A DNA stretch of 64,000 nucleotides, taken from Microvirga sp. 3-52. GTDB taxonomy: Bacteria > Pseudomonadota > Alphaproteobacteria > Rhizobiales > Beijerinckiaceae. Location of the stretch: positions 36,105-100,104 of the forward strand of contig NZ_JAHAMK010000018.1 of assembly GCF_018383585.1 (NCBI RefSeq), given 5' to 3'. The translations under genes and the position numbers were made by a program. The notes beneath the pieces were generated by a model. The model did no database searches. It saw nothing but the letters and a program-made list of their open reading frames with translations, and was not told the DNA's origin. Positions 33,346-44,156 of the stretch are shown here, piece after piece; the stretch's first letter is position 1; every line of letters starts with the position of its first letter.

Positions 33346-34917
33346 TCAATCCTTGTTATCGGCCGCCCTCGCCTGCAGGGCTTCTTCGAAAAGCCGCTGC
33401 ACATCGGCCTTGAAGGCCTGCCGTGACGCCTGCCGCGAATAGAACATGTGGCCGCCCTCGTAAACACTCAAAGCCACACGCTTCTGGGGACCGAGCTCGG
33501 GAAGCTGGTTCAGGAGGAGCTGCGAGGCGTAGTACGGCGTCACCAGATCGGTGAAGCCGTGGGTGACGAGCACACGCATCCGGCCGTCGAGAGAGAGGGC
33601 CTGCCGCAGCTCGTCGAGGTTTTCCGGGCCGTTGCGCCCGCCGCCCCAGCGCCATGCGCCGTTGACCGATCCGTTCAGCAGGTTGTAGCGCCCTTCAGCC
33701 TTGTAGTTCAGGGTATGCGTCAGGTGATGGATGATCGCGCTCGACAGGGGCGCCGTCATCGCATCGAGCACCGGATCCTCGAAGCGCGATGACTGGGATG
33801 TCGGATTGGGGTCGGCGATGGCCACACTGGTATCGTAGGCGCTGACAATCTCGGACGATCCGCGCCGCAACTCTCTTTGAACGGTGCGCATGTCGATGCG
33901 CCCGGCAAGGCGGCGCGTCAGTTCCGGATCGAGCCCGCTCAGGTCCGCGACCCTGCGGCTGATCCGGTCAACGGCCTGCTTGTCCTGCAAACCCCGCATG
34001 AGATCGACGAGATACTCGCCCGACGCGTAAGCCTCCGCCTCCCTGAGCGCATCCCGCGACACCGGCCCCGTGCGGGAGAGTCTTGCCGCCGCAAGGGACG
34101 GCAGGAGCGCCGCGTTGGTCCAGGGAGCCCCTGCGGTTCCCTGCTCGAGCCAGTCGAAATCGAACACCGGCGAGACGAGAACCAGACCGCTGAAGCCGAC
34201 GCCCTGGTCGCTCTGCAGCTTCTGCGCCAACAGGGGCCCGCGGAAACCGCCATAGCTCTCGCCGACGAAGAACTTCGGCGAGGTGAGCCGGTTCTTCTCC
34301 TTCAGCCAGCGCATGACGAAGGCGGCGAGCCCGTCGATATCTCCACCGACGGAATAGAACCGTTCCCTCACCTGATCGCCCCCGACCACGCGGCTGTAGC
34401 CGGTCCCGGGTGGATCGATGAAGACGAGATCGGTGAAGTCGAGCCAGGTTTCCGCATTGGGCACGAGGGCGGGCGGCGCCGAGGGGCTGATCGTCGAGCC
34501 GTCCAGCTGCAGCAGCCAGGGACCGACGGCGAGAAGGTGAAGATAGGCGGAGGATGCACCCGGACCGCCGTTCACGGCGAATGTCACGGGCCTGGTCGCC
34601 GGATCCGCATCGTCCAGCGTATAGGCGACGAACCCGATCTCGGCCTGTGGCGTGCCCTGCTGATCCGTCAGCGCCAGATGACCCGCGGTTGCGGTGAAGG
34701 ACAGGGTCCGTCCCGGAAGCTGCAGGCTGTGGCGTGTCACCGATTCCGGCGGCAGGGCCTGCGCATCCCTGGCTTCAGCCCGCGACCGGCGCGCTTCCTG
34801 CTGACCTTGAGGTGGCTGTTCCCGATTGCCTGCCTGCTCCTGTGCTCCGGCCCCAAGGGGCATCGCCAGAGACAGGGCAAGAACAGCATAGAGAGGAAGG
34901 CGCATCGCTCGTTTCAT
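33346..34917 (-). CDS. S10 family serine carboxypeptidase-like protein
   Basis: A 523-aa secreted peptidase homologue with a signal peptide (about residues 1-24, ending GAGA) and a Gln/Arg-rich linker. The S10 oxyanion-hole motif is NGGPGASSAYLHL and the nucleophile elbow GESYGG is near residue 220. An aspartate lies in HGFTDLVTPYY (near 455) and a histidine in EGGHMFY (near 488), giving an intact triad. S10 enzymes remove C-terminal residues; bacterial members are little studied. The start is ATG 34917 with AAGGATG upstream. Confidence 0.88.
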   Translation of the reverse strand: MKRAMRLPLYAVLALSLAMPLGAGAQEQAGNREQPPQGQQEARRSRAEARDAQALPPESVTRHSLQLPGRTLSFTATAGHLALTDQQGTPQAEIGFVAYTLDDADPATRPVTFAVNGGPGASSAYLHLLAVGPWLLQLDGSTISPSAPPALVPNAETWLDFTDLVFIDPPGTGYSRVVGGDQVRERFYSVGGDIDGLAAFVMRWLKEKNRLTSPKFFVGESYGGFRGPLLAQKLQSDQGVGFSGLVLVSPVFDFDWLEQGTAGAPWTNAALLPSLAAARLSRTGPVSRDALREAEAYASGEYLVDLMRGLQDKQAVDRISRRVADLSGLDPELTRRLAGRIDMRTVQRELRRGSSEIVSAYDTSVAIADPNPTSQSSRFEDPVLDAMTAPLSSAIIHHLTHTLNYKAEGRYNLLNGSVNGAWRWGGGRNGPENLDELRQALSLDGRMRVLVTHGFTDLVTPYYASQLLLNQLPELGPQKRVALSVYEGGHMFYSRQASRQAFKADVQRLFEEALQARAADNKD

Positions 34918-35056
34918 CGGGACATCCTTGTGGCCTTCCTGAAACTGGAGAGTATCCCTCCCGTTGCAAGCTCCGGCGCGATGAAGAGTTCGTGTCCGGG
35001 TGCGTTGTATCGATCTCAGCCTCATCCCGAGAGTCTGGCCGGACATTCAGCACCTT

Positions 35057-35093
35057 CGTCATCACCGGCCTTGTGCCGGTGATGACGAAGGTG
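35057..35093. repeat. Family B REP-like palindrome
   Basis: CGTCATCACCGGCCTTGTGC and the matching CGGTGATGACG form a perfect palindrome in the gap between holC and the S10 gene. Confidence 0.75.
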
Positions 35094-35145
35094 GCGGCCA
35101 ACCCATAAGGAAAGGGCTATCGAGCATGTCCTTCTGTCAACGCCA

Positions 35146-35598
35146 TCACGCCTTCCGCTGCCAGCGTCCCCGCTCGTCCTGCTGCCAGTAGGTCGCGTCG
35201 TGGCCGCCTTCCTTCACCGCGCGCCATTGGTCACGGGCGAAGGCCAGCGCCTGGATGTCGTTGCCGTCGAACAGGATTGCGAGGCGCTCGTAGGCGGTGA
35301 TGTCACCGGGCAGATCCGCACCTTCCACGAGAAAGCGGATCGAGGCGCCGTTGGGGTTGTCGCCGGACAGGGTGATGAGGATCGGCTGGTCCGCCGCATG
35401 GGCCTCGCGATCGGTGCCATGCGGCAGGAAGCTTTCGTCAGTAAAAGTCCATAGGTGATCGTCGAGCGCCGACATGCGCTCTTCGGTCGTCACCTGCACG
35501 ACGGCACGCCAGTCCCGCTCCAGGGTCTTCTGCAGGAGCGTGGGCAGCACGGCCTCGAGCGGCTGATGCTGGAGGTGATAGAAAAGGATCTCGGTCAT
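35146..35598 (-). CDS. holC: DNA polymerase III chi subunit
   Basis: A 150-aa protein of the HolC family. It shows EILFYHLQHQPLEAVLPTLL, DDHLWTFTDESFLPHG and RLAILFDGND, matching the chi fold that contacts SSB and psi in the clamp loader. Alphaproteobacterial chi often carries this family's C-terminal extension. It lies 67 bases after pepA on the minus strand, the usual pepA-holC pair. Confidence 0.9.
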   Translation of the reverse strand: MTEILFYHLQHQPLEAVLPTLLQKTLERDWRAVVQVTTEERMSALDDHLWTFTDESFLPHGTDREAHAADQPILITLSGDNPNGASIRFLVEGADLPGDITAYERLAILFDGNDIQALAFARDQWRAVKEGGHDATYWQQDERGRWQRKA

Positions 35599-35665
35599 CG
35601 GTGATCACAATCCCTTGCCGCCGCAAAGGGTTGCACTGCGTGCGAGGTCCTTTCCGCTCCCATCC

Positions 35666-37156
35666 TCAAGCCTCGTAATGGTCGCGCACGAGACGATCGA
35701 GGAGGCGCACGCCCCAGCCGGAGCTCCAGCCCTTGTTGATCTCGGTCGCCGGCGAGCCCATGGCGGTGCCGGCGATGTCGAGATGCGCCCAGGGCACGTC
35801 GTTCACGAAGCGCTGGAGCAGCGCCGCGGCAGTGCTCGAACCGCCGAAGCGGCCAGCCGAGTTCTTCATGTCGGCGAACTTGGATTCGATCATCTTGTCG
35901 AATTCCGGCCCCAGCGGCATGCGCCACACGCGTTCGCCCGTCGCCTTGCCGGCCGCGGTGAGGCGGTCCGCGAGTTCGTCGTTGTTCGAGAACAGGCCCG
36001 CATATTCCTGCGCCAGGGCGACGAGGATCGCACCGGTCAGGGTCGCGAGATCGATCATGAACTTCGGCTTGAAGCGGTCCTGCACGTACCAGAGCACGTC
36101 GGCCAGCACGAGGCGCCCTTCGGCATCCGTGTTGATGATCTCGATGGTCTGTCCGGACATGGTGGTGACGATGTCGCCGGGACGCTGGGCGTTGCCGTCC
36201 GGCATGTTCTCGACGAGGCCGATGGCGCCGACCACATTGGCCTTGGCCTTGCGGCTCGCGAGCGCATGCATGAGGCCGACGACGCAGGCCGCGCCCGCCA
36301 TGTCGCCCTTCATGTCCTCCATGCCGGCGCCCGGCTTGATGGAGATGCCGCCGGAATCGAACACCACGCCCTTGCCGACGAAGGCGATGGGCCTGTCGCT
36401 GGCCTTGGCCCCGTTCCAGCGCATGATGGCGACCCGGCCGCCGCGCACGGAGCCCTGCGCCACGCCGAGAAGCGCATGCATGCCGAGCTTCCTCATGGCC
36501 TTGTCATCGAGGATCTCGACCTCGACGCCGAGTTTGGTGAGGGCTTGGGCGCGAGCAGCGAACTCCTGGGGGCCGAGGACATTCGGCGGCTCGTTGACGA
36601 GGTCGCGGGCGATGACGACGCCCTGCTGGACGCCCTCGCGGGCCTTGTAGATCTTCTTGACCGCGGCGGGATCCGCCACGCTGAGGACGAGACGGCCGCC
36701 ATTCCTGGAATCGTTGTCGTCCTTCTTGGTCTTGTAGCGGTCGAAGCTGTAGCGGCGCAGCTGGATGCCGAGCGCGATATCGGCGACCGCGTCCGGCGCG
36801 ACGTCGATCCCGGGCAGGTCCAGCACCACCGTGGCCAGCTTGCCGTTCACCTTGCCGGCGATCAGGCCCCCCAGCTGGACGAAGTCGACATTGGCTCGGT
36901 CCTTCTCGCCGCCCGTTCCGATCACGACCAGCCGGTCGACCGACAGGCCGGCGGGAACCACGATGGACATGGCGGATTTCGCCTTGCCCTTGAAATTCTC
37001 GGCCGCCGCGGCCTTGGCGATCAGGTCGACGGCCTTCTGGCCCAGCTGCTTGGCAACGGCAGCCGTGGGTTTGAGATTATTCCCGACGAAGACGATGAGA
37101 TCGCCGGATTCGACCTTGCCGTGGGCCTGGAAGTCGATCTTGAAGCTGGCGGCCAT
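35666..37156 (-). CDS. pepA: Leucyl aminopeptidase (M17)
   Basis: A 496-aa cytosolic dizinc aminopeptidase. The metal/substrate region is [20 protein letters not shown] (about 255-275), and the signature [12 protein letters not shown] is near residue 340. The catalytic lysine and arginine are retained. It releases N-terminal amino acids from peptides; PepA of E. coli also binds DNA. The start is ATG 37156 with AGAGGA upstream; the frame extends 180 bases further into a dispersed repeat, which is not coding. It is divergent from lptF. Confidence 0.93.
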   Translation of the reverse strand: MAASFKIDFQAHGKVESGDLIVFVGNNLKPTAAVAKQLGQKAVDLIAKAAAAENFKGKAKSAMSIVVPAGLSVDRLVVIGTGGEKDRANVDFVQLGGLIAGKVNGKLATVVLDLPGIDVAPDAVADIALGIQLRRYSFDRYKTKKDDNDSRNGGRLVLSVADPAAVKKIYKAREGVQQGVVIARDLVNEPPNVLGPQEFAARAQALTKLGVEVEILDDKAMRKLGMHALLGVAQGSVRGGRVAIMRWNGAKASDRPIAFVGKGVVFDSGGISIKPGAGMEDMKGDMAGAACVVGLMHALASRKAKANVVGAIGLVENMPDGNAQRPGDIVTTMSGQTIEIINTDAEGRLVLADVLWYVQDRFKPKFMIDLATLTGAILVALAQEYAGLFSNNDELADRLTAAGKATGERVWRMPLGPEFDKMIESKFADMKNSAGRFGGSSTAAALLQRFVNDVPWAHLDIAGTAMGSPATEINKGWSSGWGVRLLDRLVRDHYEA

Positions 37157-37241
37157 GAAATCCTCTTTGTTTCGGTGCAGATCGCCGGTCTTCAGGCCGG
37201 CTGCGACGCTGACGGTTGGGACATATATCATATGGCGGGCC

Positions 37242-37356
37242 GGCGCATCGTGCGGAAAAAGCGGGTCCGGCTCTCCGCCCGAACGATGGCCCGTCAAGGC
37301 GAGGAACATCGAATGGGTTCCAAAAGTGGATTCCACTTTCGGGTCCGATGTTCTAA
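37242..37356. repeat. Family A two-palindrome repeat, full copy
   Basis: GCGCATCGTGCGGAAAAAGC to GAACGATGG is palindrome 1. AACATCGAATGGGTTCCAAA, GTGGATTCCAC and GGGTCCGATGTTC make palindrome 2. It fills much of the 316-base pepA-lptF divergent region, so both promoters must flank or include it. Confidence 0.8.
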
Positions 37357-37472
37357 GGCACCGGGAAGCCGCCGTGAAATCGGCGCAATCTCGCGCTGTT
37401 GAAAACAGCCGCCTTGCCTGAGATCATGTGACACGATACCCAGGGCTCCACCGCCCGGGGGCGAAGGGCTCT

Positions 37473-38633
37473 ATGACACTTCTCGAACGCTACATCCTGA
37501 AAAACACTTTCAACGCCTTCGCCGCATGCCTCGTCGCCCTGACGGGCGTGATCTGGATCACCCAGGCCCTGCGCGAACTCGACCTGCTGACCGGCAAGGG
37601 TCAGACCCTCATGATCTTCCTCACGGTGACGGGCCTGTCCCTGCCGGCTCTGATCAGTGTCATCGCGCCCGTGGCCCTGTTCCTCGCCACCCTCTATACC
37701 CTGAACAAGCTGAACGGCGATTCCGAGCTGATCGTCATGAGCGCCGGCGGCATGCCGCCGCAGCGCCTCCTGCGGCCCTTCATGGCCCTGACCGCCTTCG
37801 TCTGCGCGGTCGTGGCCATCATCTCGGTCTATCTCATGCCCGCGAGCTTTCAGGAAATGCGCCAGCTGTTCACCAAGATCAGGGCGGATTTCGTGGGCAC
37901 CATGGCCAAGGAAGGGCAGTTCATCACCCTGGAGAACGGCATCACGTTCCATTACCGGGAACGCGCGGGAGACGCCCTTCTGGGGATCTTCATGGAAGAT
38001 CTGCGGGAGAAGGACAAAGCCATCGTCTACCTTGCCGAGCGCGGCCAGACCGTCGAGCAGAGCGGAAACGCCTATCTCCTGCTCCAGAAGGGCAGCGTTC
38101 AGCGGAAGGAGCCCAACAGCCGCGATTCGTCGATCGTCGCCTTCGAGCGCTATGCGGTCGACCTCTCCGCCTTCAACAAGGAAGGCGGAGAGGTGATCTA
38201 CAAGCCGCGCGAGCGAAGCACCACCCAGCTCCTGTACCCTGACAAGAACGAGCTCCTCTACCAGGAGCAGCAGGGGCGTTTCAGAGCCGAGCTGCACGAT
38301 CGCTTGTCGTCCTGGCTCTATCCGCTGGCCATGATGGTCATCGCCTTCGCGGCCCTCGGCGAAGCCCGGACGACCCGTCAGGGCCGCGGCCTTGCCATTG
38401 CCGGCGCGGTCGTTGCAATCGTGCTCCTGAGAATCCTCGGCTTTGCCGCATCAAGCGCCGTTGCCCGGACACCGGCGGCCGTGATCGCCGTCTATGGCGT
38501 GCCTCTGGCGGGCATCCTCGTCGGCCTGCTGTTCATCTTCAAGGGACCGGCCATGCGATCCGCACAGGCGAAGTTTCAGGCGGCCATCCGCAATCTGCTT
38601 CCGTCGCGCTCCCCCGCACCTCAGAAGGCCTGA
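37473..38633 (+). CDS. lptF: LPS export ABC transporter permease LptF
   Basis: A 386-aa YjgP/YjgQ family permease, half of the LptB2FG motor that extracts LPS from the inner membrane. It opens LLERYILKNTFNAFAACLVA and has six helices around a periplasmic jellyroll (about 135-255). The start is ATG 37473 with AAGGG upstream, preferred over an earlier in-frame ATG-less extension to 37428. It is followed two bases later by lptG. Confidence 0.92.
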   Translation: MTLLERYILKNTFNAFAACLVALTGVIWITQALRELDLLTGKGQTLMIFLTVTGLSLPALISVIAPVALFLATLYTLNKLNGDSELIVMSAGGMPPQRLLRPFMALTAFVCAVVAIISVYLMPASFQEMRQLFTKIRADFVGTMAKEGQFITLENGITFHYRERAGDALLGIFMEDLREKDKAIVYLAERGQTVEQSGNAYLLLQKGSVQRKEPNSRDSSIVAFERYAVDLSAFNKEGGEVIYKPRERSTTQLLYPDKNELLYQEQQGRFRAELHDRLSSWLYPLAMMVIAFAALGEARTTRQGRGLAIAGAVVAIVLLRILGFAASSAVARTPAAVIAVYGVPLAGILVGLLFIFKGPAMRSAQAKFQAAIRNLLPSRSPAPQKA

Positions 38634-38635
38634 CC

Positions 38636-39721
38636 ATGCTGATCGGCCGCACCCTCGGGCTCTATTTCTCGCGCCAGTTCATCAAGACTATTTTCCTGGT
38701 TTTCGCGACTGTCTTCACCCTCGTCTATACCTTGGACTTCGTGGAACTCATGCGCCGGGCGGGCGACGCGCCTGCCGCAACGCCCGCGGTGATTGCCCAG
38801 CTCGCCCTGTTCCGCACTCCGGCCATCGCCGAGCAGGTCATGCCGTTCGCCGTGCTGTTCGGCAGCATGGCAGCGCTCCTCCAGCTCAGCCGCAAGCTGG
38901 AACTGGTTGTGGCACGGGCGGCCGGCATCTCCGCATGGCAGTTCCTGCAGCCCGGGCTCCTGATCGCCCTCCTGATCGGCATCGTGTCGGTGACCGTCTA
39001 CAACCCGGTCTCGGCCGTCCTCAAGCAGCGGGCTTCCGCCCTGGAAACACAGACTTTTTCCCGCGCCGTTCAGACCCGGGAGAAGCCGATCTGGATCCGC
39101 CAGAGGAGCCAGGACGGTCAGGCCATCTTCCGCGGCGACGGCTCGGCCACCGACACGGCGACCCTCTATGGGGTCACGGTCTACGCCTTCGATCAGGCAG
39201 GGACCTTCACCCATCGGGTAGAAGCCAAGGAGGCGACCCTGCATGAGGGCTTCTGGGAGCTGAAGGAGGCCCGGATCCTCTCGGCTACGGAGGAGCCCCA
39301 GTCCCATGACCGTTACCTGATCGCCTCGAGCCTCCAGCCCTCGCAGGTTCGACAGAGCTTCATCGATCCCGACGCGGTCCCGTTCTGGGACCTCAAGGAG
39401 ACGATCGACCGCATGGAGCAGGCGGATATCAACACCACCACCTACGAGCTCCATTACGACCTGCTTCTGGCCCGTCCCCTGCTCTTCATCGCCATGGTTT
39501 TCGTGGCCGCATCCGTCTCGTTAAGATTCTTTCGATTTGGCGGTGTAGCCATGATGGTTCTGGGTGGCGTCGCGGCCGGGTTCATGCTTTATGTCGCCAC
39601 GGAGCTTATGGCGGAGCTTGGCGCCTCTGGAATCATCAGTTCCCTTGTTGCGGCCTGGTTCCCGGCTGTAGTAGGCAGTCTGTTAGGGACCTTGGCGTTA
39701 TTGCACCAAGAGGACGGCTGA
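38636..39721 (+). CDS. lptG: LPS export ABC transporter permease LptG
   Basis: The 361-aa partner of LptF. RTLGLYFSRQFIKTIFLVFA begins the first helix, QVMPFAVLFGSMAALLQLSR is the coupling region, and a periplasmic jellyroll precedes helices 4-6. With LptF it hands LPS to the LptC-LptA bridge. The two genes are translationally close (two bases apart). LptB, LptC and LptA are not in this window. Confidence 0.92.
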   Translation: MLIGRTLGLYFSRQFIKTIFLVFATVFTLVYTLDFVELMRRAGDAPAATPAVIAQLALFRTPAIAEQVMPFAVLFGSMAALLQLSRKLELVVARAAGISAWQFLQPGLLIALLIGIVSVTVYNPVSAVLKQRASALETQTFSRAVQTREKPIWIRQRSQDGQAIFRGDGSATDTATLYGVTVYAFDQAGTFTHRVEAKEATLHEGFWELKEARILSATEEPQSHDRYLIASSLQPSQVRQSFIDPDAVPFWDLKETIDRMEQADINTTTYELHYDLLLARPLLFIAMVFVAASVSLRFFRFGGVAMMVLGGVAAGFMLYVATELMAELGASGIISSLVAAWFPAVVGSLLGTLALLHQEDG

Positions 39722-39756
39722 CCGGCCTCGACAAGAAGGTTTGCGAAGGAGTGGGG

Positions 39757-42279
39757 ATGCGGCGGCTTAAGACAACGATCGCAATGTCTGCGGTCGCAGC
39801 GGCTCTGTTGGCTGCTGGGTCTGTGCCTGCGCTTGCCCAGGCCACCCTGAACGAGGCCATTGGCGCGCGCGCCCAGTCCGGATCCGGCGAGGACCGGCTT
39901 CTCGTCGACGCCAAGGAAATCATTTACGACAACGACCGGAACACCATTGCCGCCTCCGGCGACGTCCAGATGAACTATCAGGGCCGGACGCTCCAGGCCG
40001 ACCGGGTCACCTACGACCGGAATACCGGCCGCGTCTTCGCCGAAGGCAATGCCCGCCTGACCGATGCCACCGGAACCGTCGCCACGGGTGACCGATTCGA
40101 GCTGACGGACGACTTCAAGAACGGCTTCATCGATTCTCTGCGGGTGGTTCAAACCACCGTCGAGCAGGGCCGTCCCCTCACGACCCGTTTCTCCGCCCCA
40201 CGCGCCGAGCGTGCCGAGGGCGAGACGACGGTCTTCGAGCGCGGCACCTATACCGCCTGCGAACCCTGCAAGGACAATCCGGAACGCCCGCCGCTCTGGC
40301 AGGTGAAGGCCGCGAAGATCATCCACAACAACAGCGAGCGGACGATCTATTACGAGGATGCGACCCTCGAACTCCTCGGCATTCCGGTCGCCTACCTGCC
40401 CTATTTCTGGACGCCCGATCCGACGGTCAAGCGCAAGACGGGATTCCTGTCACCACGTTACATCTATTCCAGTTCGATCGGCTACGGGGCTACCGTTCCG
40501 TTCTTCTGGGCGATCGCACCGAATTACGACCTGACGATCAGCCCGACCTTCCTGAGCCGGCAGGGCCTTCTGGCCCAGGCCGAGTGGCGCCACCGGCTCG
40601 AGAACGGCGTCTACACCGTTCGGGCCGCCGGCATCTCGCAGCAGGAGCCCGACGCCTTCCTCCAGCCTCCCTATGGGGCTGGAGATCGCGACTTCCGCGG
40701 TTCGCTCGAGACGACCGGCCTTTTCCACATCAACCAGAACTGGCGTTGGGGCTGGGACATCGCCCTGCTCTCGGACAAGTGGTTCCTGTCGAACTACAAG
40801 ATCCGCAGCGAAAGCCTCAGCGCGTACTACATCAAGGAATCGATCTCGACCCTGTATCTCCAGGGCCAGGGCGACCGCTCCTTCTTCGACGTGCGGGGCT
40901 ACTATTTCCAGACCCTGTCCAGCAACGAATGGCAGAAGCAGCAGCCCATCGTCGCTCCGGTCCTGGACTACAACAAACGCTTCACGCCCCCGACCATCGG
41001 CGGCGAGTTCGCCCTCGACGTGAACGTGACGAGCCTCTCGCGCCAGGCCGCTCAGTACGATCCGTTATCGGTCACCAACACCACCTATTACGGCGTGGCT
41101 CAGACCTGCATCGTCTTCGATCCCGCATCCTGCCTCGTTCGCGGCATCAGCGGTTCGACCTCCCGCGCGTCGGTCACCGCGTCCTGGCGCCGTGAGTTCA
41201 TCGACCCGATCGGCCAGGTCTGGACGCCGTTCGCCTATGTCAGGGCCGACCAGTTCTGGATTTCTCCGGATTTCAACGGGTACCAGAACGCCCAACTCGG
41301 CAACTTCACCGACGCGGACGACGATTATCTCTTCCGCGCCATGCCGGCCGTCGGTCTCGAGTATCGCTATCCCTTCATCGCCAGCCTCGGGACCTCGGGC
41401 CAGCAGATCCTCGAGCCGATCGCGCAGGTGATCGCCCGTCCGAACGAGACCGGGATCGGCAGCCTCCCCAACGAGGACGCCCAGAGCCTCGTGTTCGACG
41501 ACACGTCCCTGTTCGATTGGGATAAATTCTCCGGCTACGACCGGGCCGAAGGCGGCGTGCGCGCCAATCTCGGTGTCCAGTACACCGTGACCGGCGCCGA
41601 CGATTTCTATGCCAATGTGCTGTTCGGACAGTCCTATCAGCTCGCCGGGCGCAATTCGTTCCGGCAGGGCGATCTCGCCAATGTGGGGCTCGATTCGGGC
41701 CTCGACTCGCGGGCATCCGATTATGTCGGCCGCTTCCAGATCTCCCCGAATTCGAGCTTCGCCCTCGTGACCCGTGCGCGCTTCGACCAGGAAGATTTCG
41801 GCATCAACCGGATCGAAGCCGGCTTCCGGGCGAATTTCAATCCGTACCTGCCGGTGTCGACCTCGCTGACCTATGCCCGCTACGAGGCTCAGCCCGCCAT
41901 CGGTTTCCCGCTCCGCCGCGAAGGCCTGCTCGGCTCCGCCCGGTGGGACATCTCGCCGAACTGGTACGTGACCGGCTCGGTTCTCCTCGATCTCGACCGC
42001 TATCTCCTGGCGCGTGAGACCTATCTCACCCAACTCGTGACCAATCCCGACGCAGTCTACGACCGCGAGAATGTCGTCTATGTCGGCGGCATGTCCCTGG
42101 GCCTGGGCTATATGGACGAGTGCACGACCTTCTCGATCAGCTACAGCGTGACCCCGCGCGAGGTGGTGCGGAACTCGGGTGAGAAGAACCAGAACCACAC
42201 CATCGCCTTCAGCCTCGAGTTCCGGTCTCTTGGTGAAGTGGGCTACTCTCAGAATCTTAGCGGCACTGACGATGAATGA
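39757..42279 (+). CDS. lptD: LPS-assembly outer-membrane protein LptD
   Basis: An 840-aa outer-membrane translocon with a signal peptide (residues 1-28, ending ALAQ). An N-terminal OstA/jellyroll domain follows (IIYDNDRNTIAASGDVQMNY, about 45-165), then a 26-strand-type barrel. Five cysteines are visible, including an N-terminal CEPC pair. The start is ATG 39757 with GAAGGA six bases upstream; GTG 39751 is an alternative. It should form the LPS plug-and-barrel with LptE. The next gene is pdxA, with no surA between them. Confidence 0.93.
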   Translation: MRRLKTTIAMSAVAAALLAAGSVPALAQATLNEAIGARAQSGSGEDRLLVDAKEIIYDNDRNTIAASGDVQMNYQGRTLQADRVTYDRNTGRVFAEGNARLTDATGTVATGDRFELTDDFKNGFIDSLRVVQTTVEQGRPLTTRFSAPRAERAEGETTVFERGTYTACEPCKDNPERPPLWQVKAAKIIHNNSERTIYYEDATLELLGIPVAYLPYFWTPDPTVKRKTGFLSPRYIYSSSIGYGATVPFFWAIAPNYDLTISPTFLSRQGLLAQAEWRHRLENGVYTVRAAGISQQEPDAFLQPPYGAGDRDFRGSLETTGLFHINQNWRWGWDIALLSDKWFLSNYKIRSESLSAYYIKESISTLYLQGQGDRSFFDVRGYYFQTLSSNEWQKQQPIVAPVLDYNKRFTPPTIGGEFALDVNVTSLSRQAAQYDPLSVTNTTYYGVAQTCIVFDPASCLVRGISGSTSRASVTASWRREFIDPIGQVWTPFAYVRADQFWISPDFNGYQNAQLGNFTDADDDYLFRAMPAVGLEYRYPFIASLGTSGQQILEPIAQVIARPNETGIGSLPNEDAQSLVFDDTSLFDWDKFSGYDRAEGGVRANLGVQYTVTGADDFYANVLFGQSYQLAGRNSFRQGDLANVGLDSGLDSRASDYVGRFQISPNSSFALVTRARFDQEDFGINRIEAGFRANFNPYLPVSTSLTYARYEAQPAIGFPLRREGLLGSARWDISPNWYVTGSVLLDLDRYLLARETYLTQLVTNPDAVYDRENVVYVGGMSLGLGYMDECTTFSISYSVTPREVVRNSGEKNQNHTIAFSLEFRSLGEVGYSQNLSGTDDE

Positions 42280-42294
42280 TGGGGCAGTGGCCCG

Positions 42295-43305
42295 GTGGCA
42301 GGTTTAAACCAACGCCCTCTCCTGCTTACCCAAGGTGATCCGGCAGGAATCGGGCCGGAACTCGGCCTGAGGGCTTGGCTCGAGCGGGATCAATCGGCTC
42401 TCCCGCCTTTTGCCGTCCTCGGCGATCCCGACCATCTCGCCCGGGTGGCCAAGACGTTCGGATGGACGATCCCGATCGCACCAGTCGAGCCGAGGCAGAT
42501 CCAATCCGCCTTTCCGGACGCGCTCCCGGTGGTTCCGCTGAATGTCCCGGTTTCCGCCGAGCCGGGGCGGCCCGATCCAGCCAATGCCCCGTCCGTCATC
42601 GAATCCATCGAGACGGCCGTACGCCTCGTCCGAGAGGGCGCGGCGGCCGCTGTCGTGACGAACCCCATCGCCAAGCACGTGCTCTATGAGGCCGGCTTCC
42701 GGCATCCGGGCCATACGGAGTTCCTCGCGGCTCTCGCTGCGGAAGGTGGAACGGAGAGCTATCATCCGGTGATGATGCTCTGGAGCGAGGAACTCGCCGT
42801 CGTTCCCGTCACGGTCCACATTCCCCTCGCGGACGTACCCTCGGCCCTGACCACGGACCTGATCGTCCTCACCGGGCGGATCGTCGCCCGAGAGCTGCGG
42901 GAGCGGTTCGGCATCGCCGATCCCAGGCTCGCCCTCGCAGGCCTCAATCCGCATGCCGGCGAAAACGGCACGATGGGTGCGGAGGACCGACGTGTCATCC
43001 TCCCGGCCATCGGGATCCTGCGCGGAGACGGCATCGAGGTGGCAGGTCCCCTGCCGGCCGACACCATGTTCCATGCCCGCGCCCGAAGCCGCTACGATGC
43101 GGCCCTTGCCATGTATCACGATCAGGCCCTGATCCCGATCAAGACCATCGCCTTCGACGAGGCGGTCAACGTCACTCTCGGGCTTCCTTTCGTGCGGACC
43201 TCGCCCGACCATGGCACGGCCTTCGACATCGCCGGCAAGGGCGTCGCCCGCCCCGACAGCCTCATGGCGGCCCTGAGGCTCGCCGCCCGCCTGGGGTGCC
43301 CATGA
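42295..43305 (+). CDS. pdxA: 4-hydroxythreonine-4-phosphate dehydrogenase
   Basis: A 336-aa enzyme of DXP-dependent pyridoxal phosphate synthesis. It oxidises 4-phosphohydroxy-L-threonine with NAD. The start [15 protein letters not shown] is diagnostic. The three metal histidines are in [22 protein letters not shown] and [16 protein letters not shown]. The GTG start at 42295 is 15 bases after lptD. Its stop overlaps the rsmA ATG (ATGA), indicating coupled translation. Confidence 0.95.
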   Translation: MAGLNQRPLLLTQGDPAGIGPELGLRAWLERDQSALPPFAVLGDPDHLARVAKTFGWTIPIAPVEPRQIQSAFPDALPVVPLNVPVSAEPGRPDPANAPSVIESIETAVRLVREGAAAAVVTNPIAKHVLYEAGFRHPGHTEFLAALAAEGGTESYHPVMMLWSEELAVVPVTVHIPLADVPSALTTDLIVLTGRIVARELRERFGIADPRLALAGLNPHAGENGTMGAEDRRVILPAIGILRGDGIEVAGPLPADTMFHARARSRYDAALAMYHDQALIPIKTIAFDEAVNVTLGLPFVRTSPDHGTAFDIAGKGVARPDSLMAALRLAARLGCP

Positions 43306-44156
43306 GCCGGATCGACGACCTTCCCCCTTTGCGCGAGGTGGTGCGCGTCTATGGACTGATGGCCAAGAAGTCGCTCGGCCAGAATTTCCTGTTCGACCTC
43401 AATCTCACCAGCCGTATCGCCCGCTCCGCGGGATCTCTCGAAGACGCGACAGTGATCGAAGTCGGCCCCGGACCGGGCGGCCTGACCCGGGCGATCCTCG
43501 CAGCCGGGGCTAAAAGGATCATCGCCATCGAGCGCGACACCCGCTGCATGCCGGCGCTCGCCGAAATCGCCGCACGATATCCGGGCCGCCTCGACGTGAT
43601 CGAGGCCGACGCCCTGCAATTCGACCCGCGCCCTCTGGTCGGCGACGGGATCGTCCGCATCATCGCGAACTTGCCCTACAATGTCGGCACCGCCCTCCTG
43701 ACCGGCTGGCTCACCGGCGACGCGTGGCCGCCCTGGTGGGCTTCGCTCACCCTCATGTTCCAGCGCGAGGTGGCCGAGCGCATCGTGGCGGACGAGAGCG
43801 ACCCCAAGAATTATGGGCGCCTGGGTGTTCTCTGCGGCTGGCGGACGGAGGCGCGCATCCTCTTCGACGTGCCGCCTTCCGCCTTCGTGCCGCCGCCGAA
43901 GATCACCTCGAGCGTGGTTCACCTCACCCCCCGCGCCAACCCGCTGCCCTGCCGCATCGGCGCCCTGGAAGCCGTGACTCGCGCGGCTTTCGGGCAGCGC
44001 CGCAAGATGCTCCGCCAAAGCCTGAAATCCATCGCTCCGGACCCGGCCGCGATCATCGGCGCGGCCGGGCTCGAGGAAACCATCCGCGCGGAGAACATCC
44101 CTGTGGAAGGCTACGTGGCGCTTGCCAATGCCTGGGATGCGACGCGCGACCGTTGA
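43302..44156 (+). CDS. rsmA: 16S rRNA dimethyladenosine transferase (KsgA)
   Basis: A 284-aa SAM-dependent methylase that dimethylates A1518 and A1519 of 16S r[14 protein letters not shown] and the SAM motif [16 protein letters not shown] are intact, and the catalytic motif is [11 protein letters not shown]. The start is ATG 43302, overlapping the pdxA stop. It ends the lptFGD-pdxA-rsmA run; 319 bases of repeat-bearing DNA follow before ddl. Confidence 0.95.
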   Translation: MSRIDDLPPLREVVRVYGLMAKKSLGQNFLFDLNLTSRIARSAGSLEDATVIEVGPGPGGLTRAILAAGAKRIIAIERDTRCMPALAEIAARYPGRLDVIEADALQFDPRPLVGDGIVRIIANLPYNVGTALLTGWLTGDAWPPWWASLTLMFQREVAERIVADESDPKNYGRLGVLCGWRTEARILFDVPPSAFVPPPKITSSVVHLTPRANPLPCRIGALEAVTRAAFGQRRKMLRQSLKSIAPDPAAIIGAAGLEETIRAENIPVEGYVALANAWDATRDR

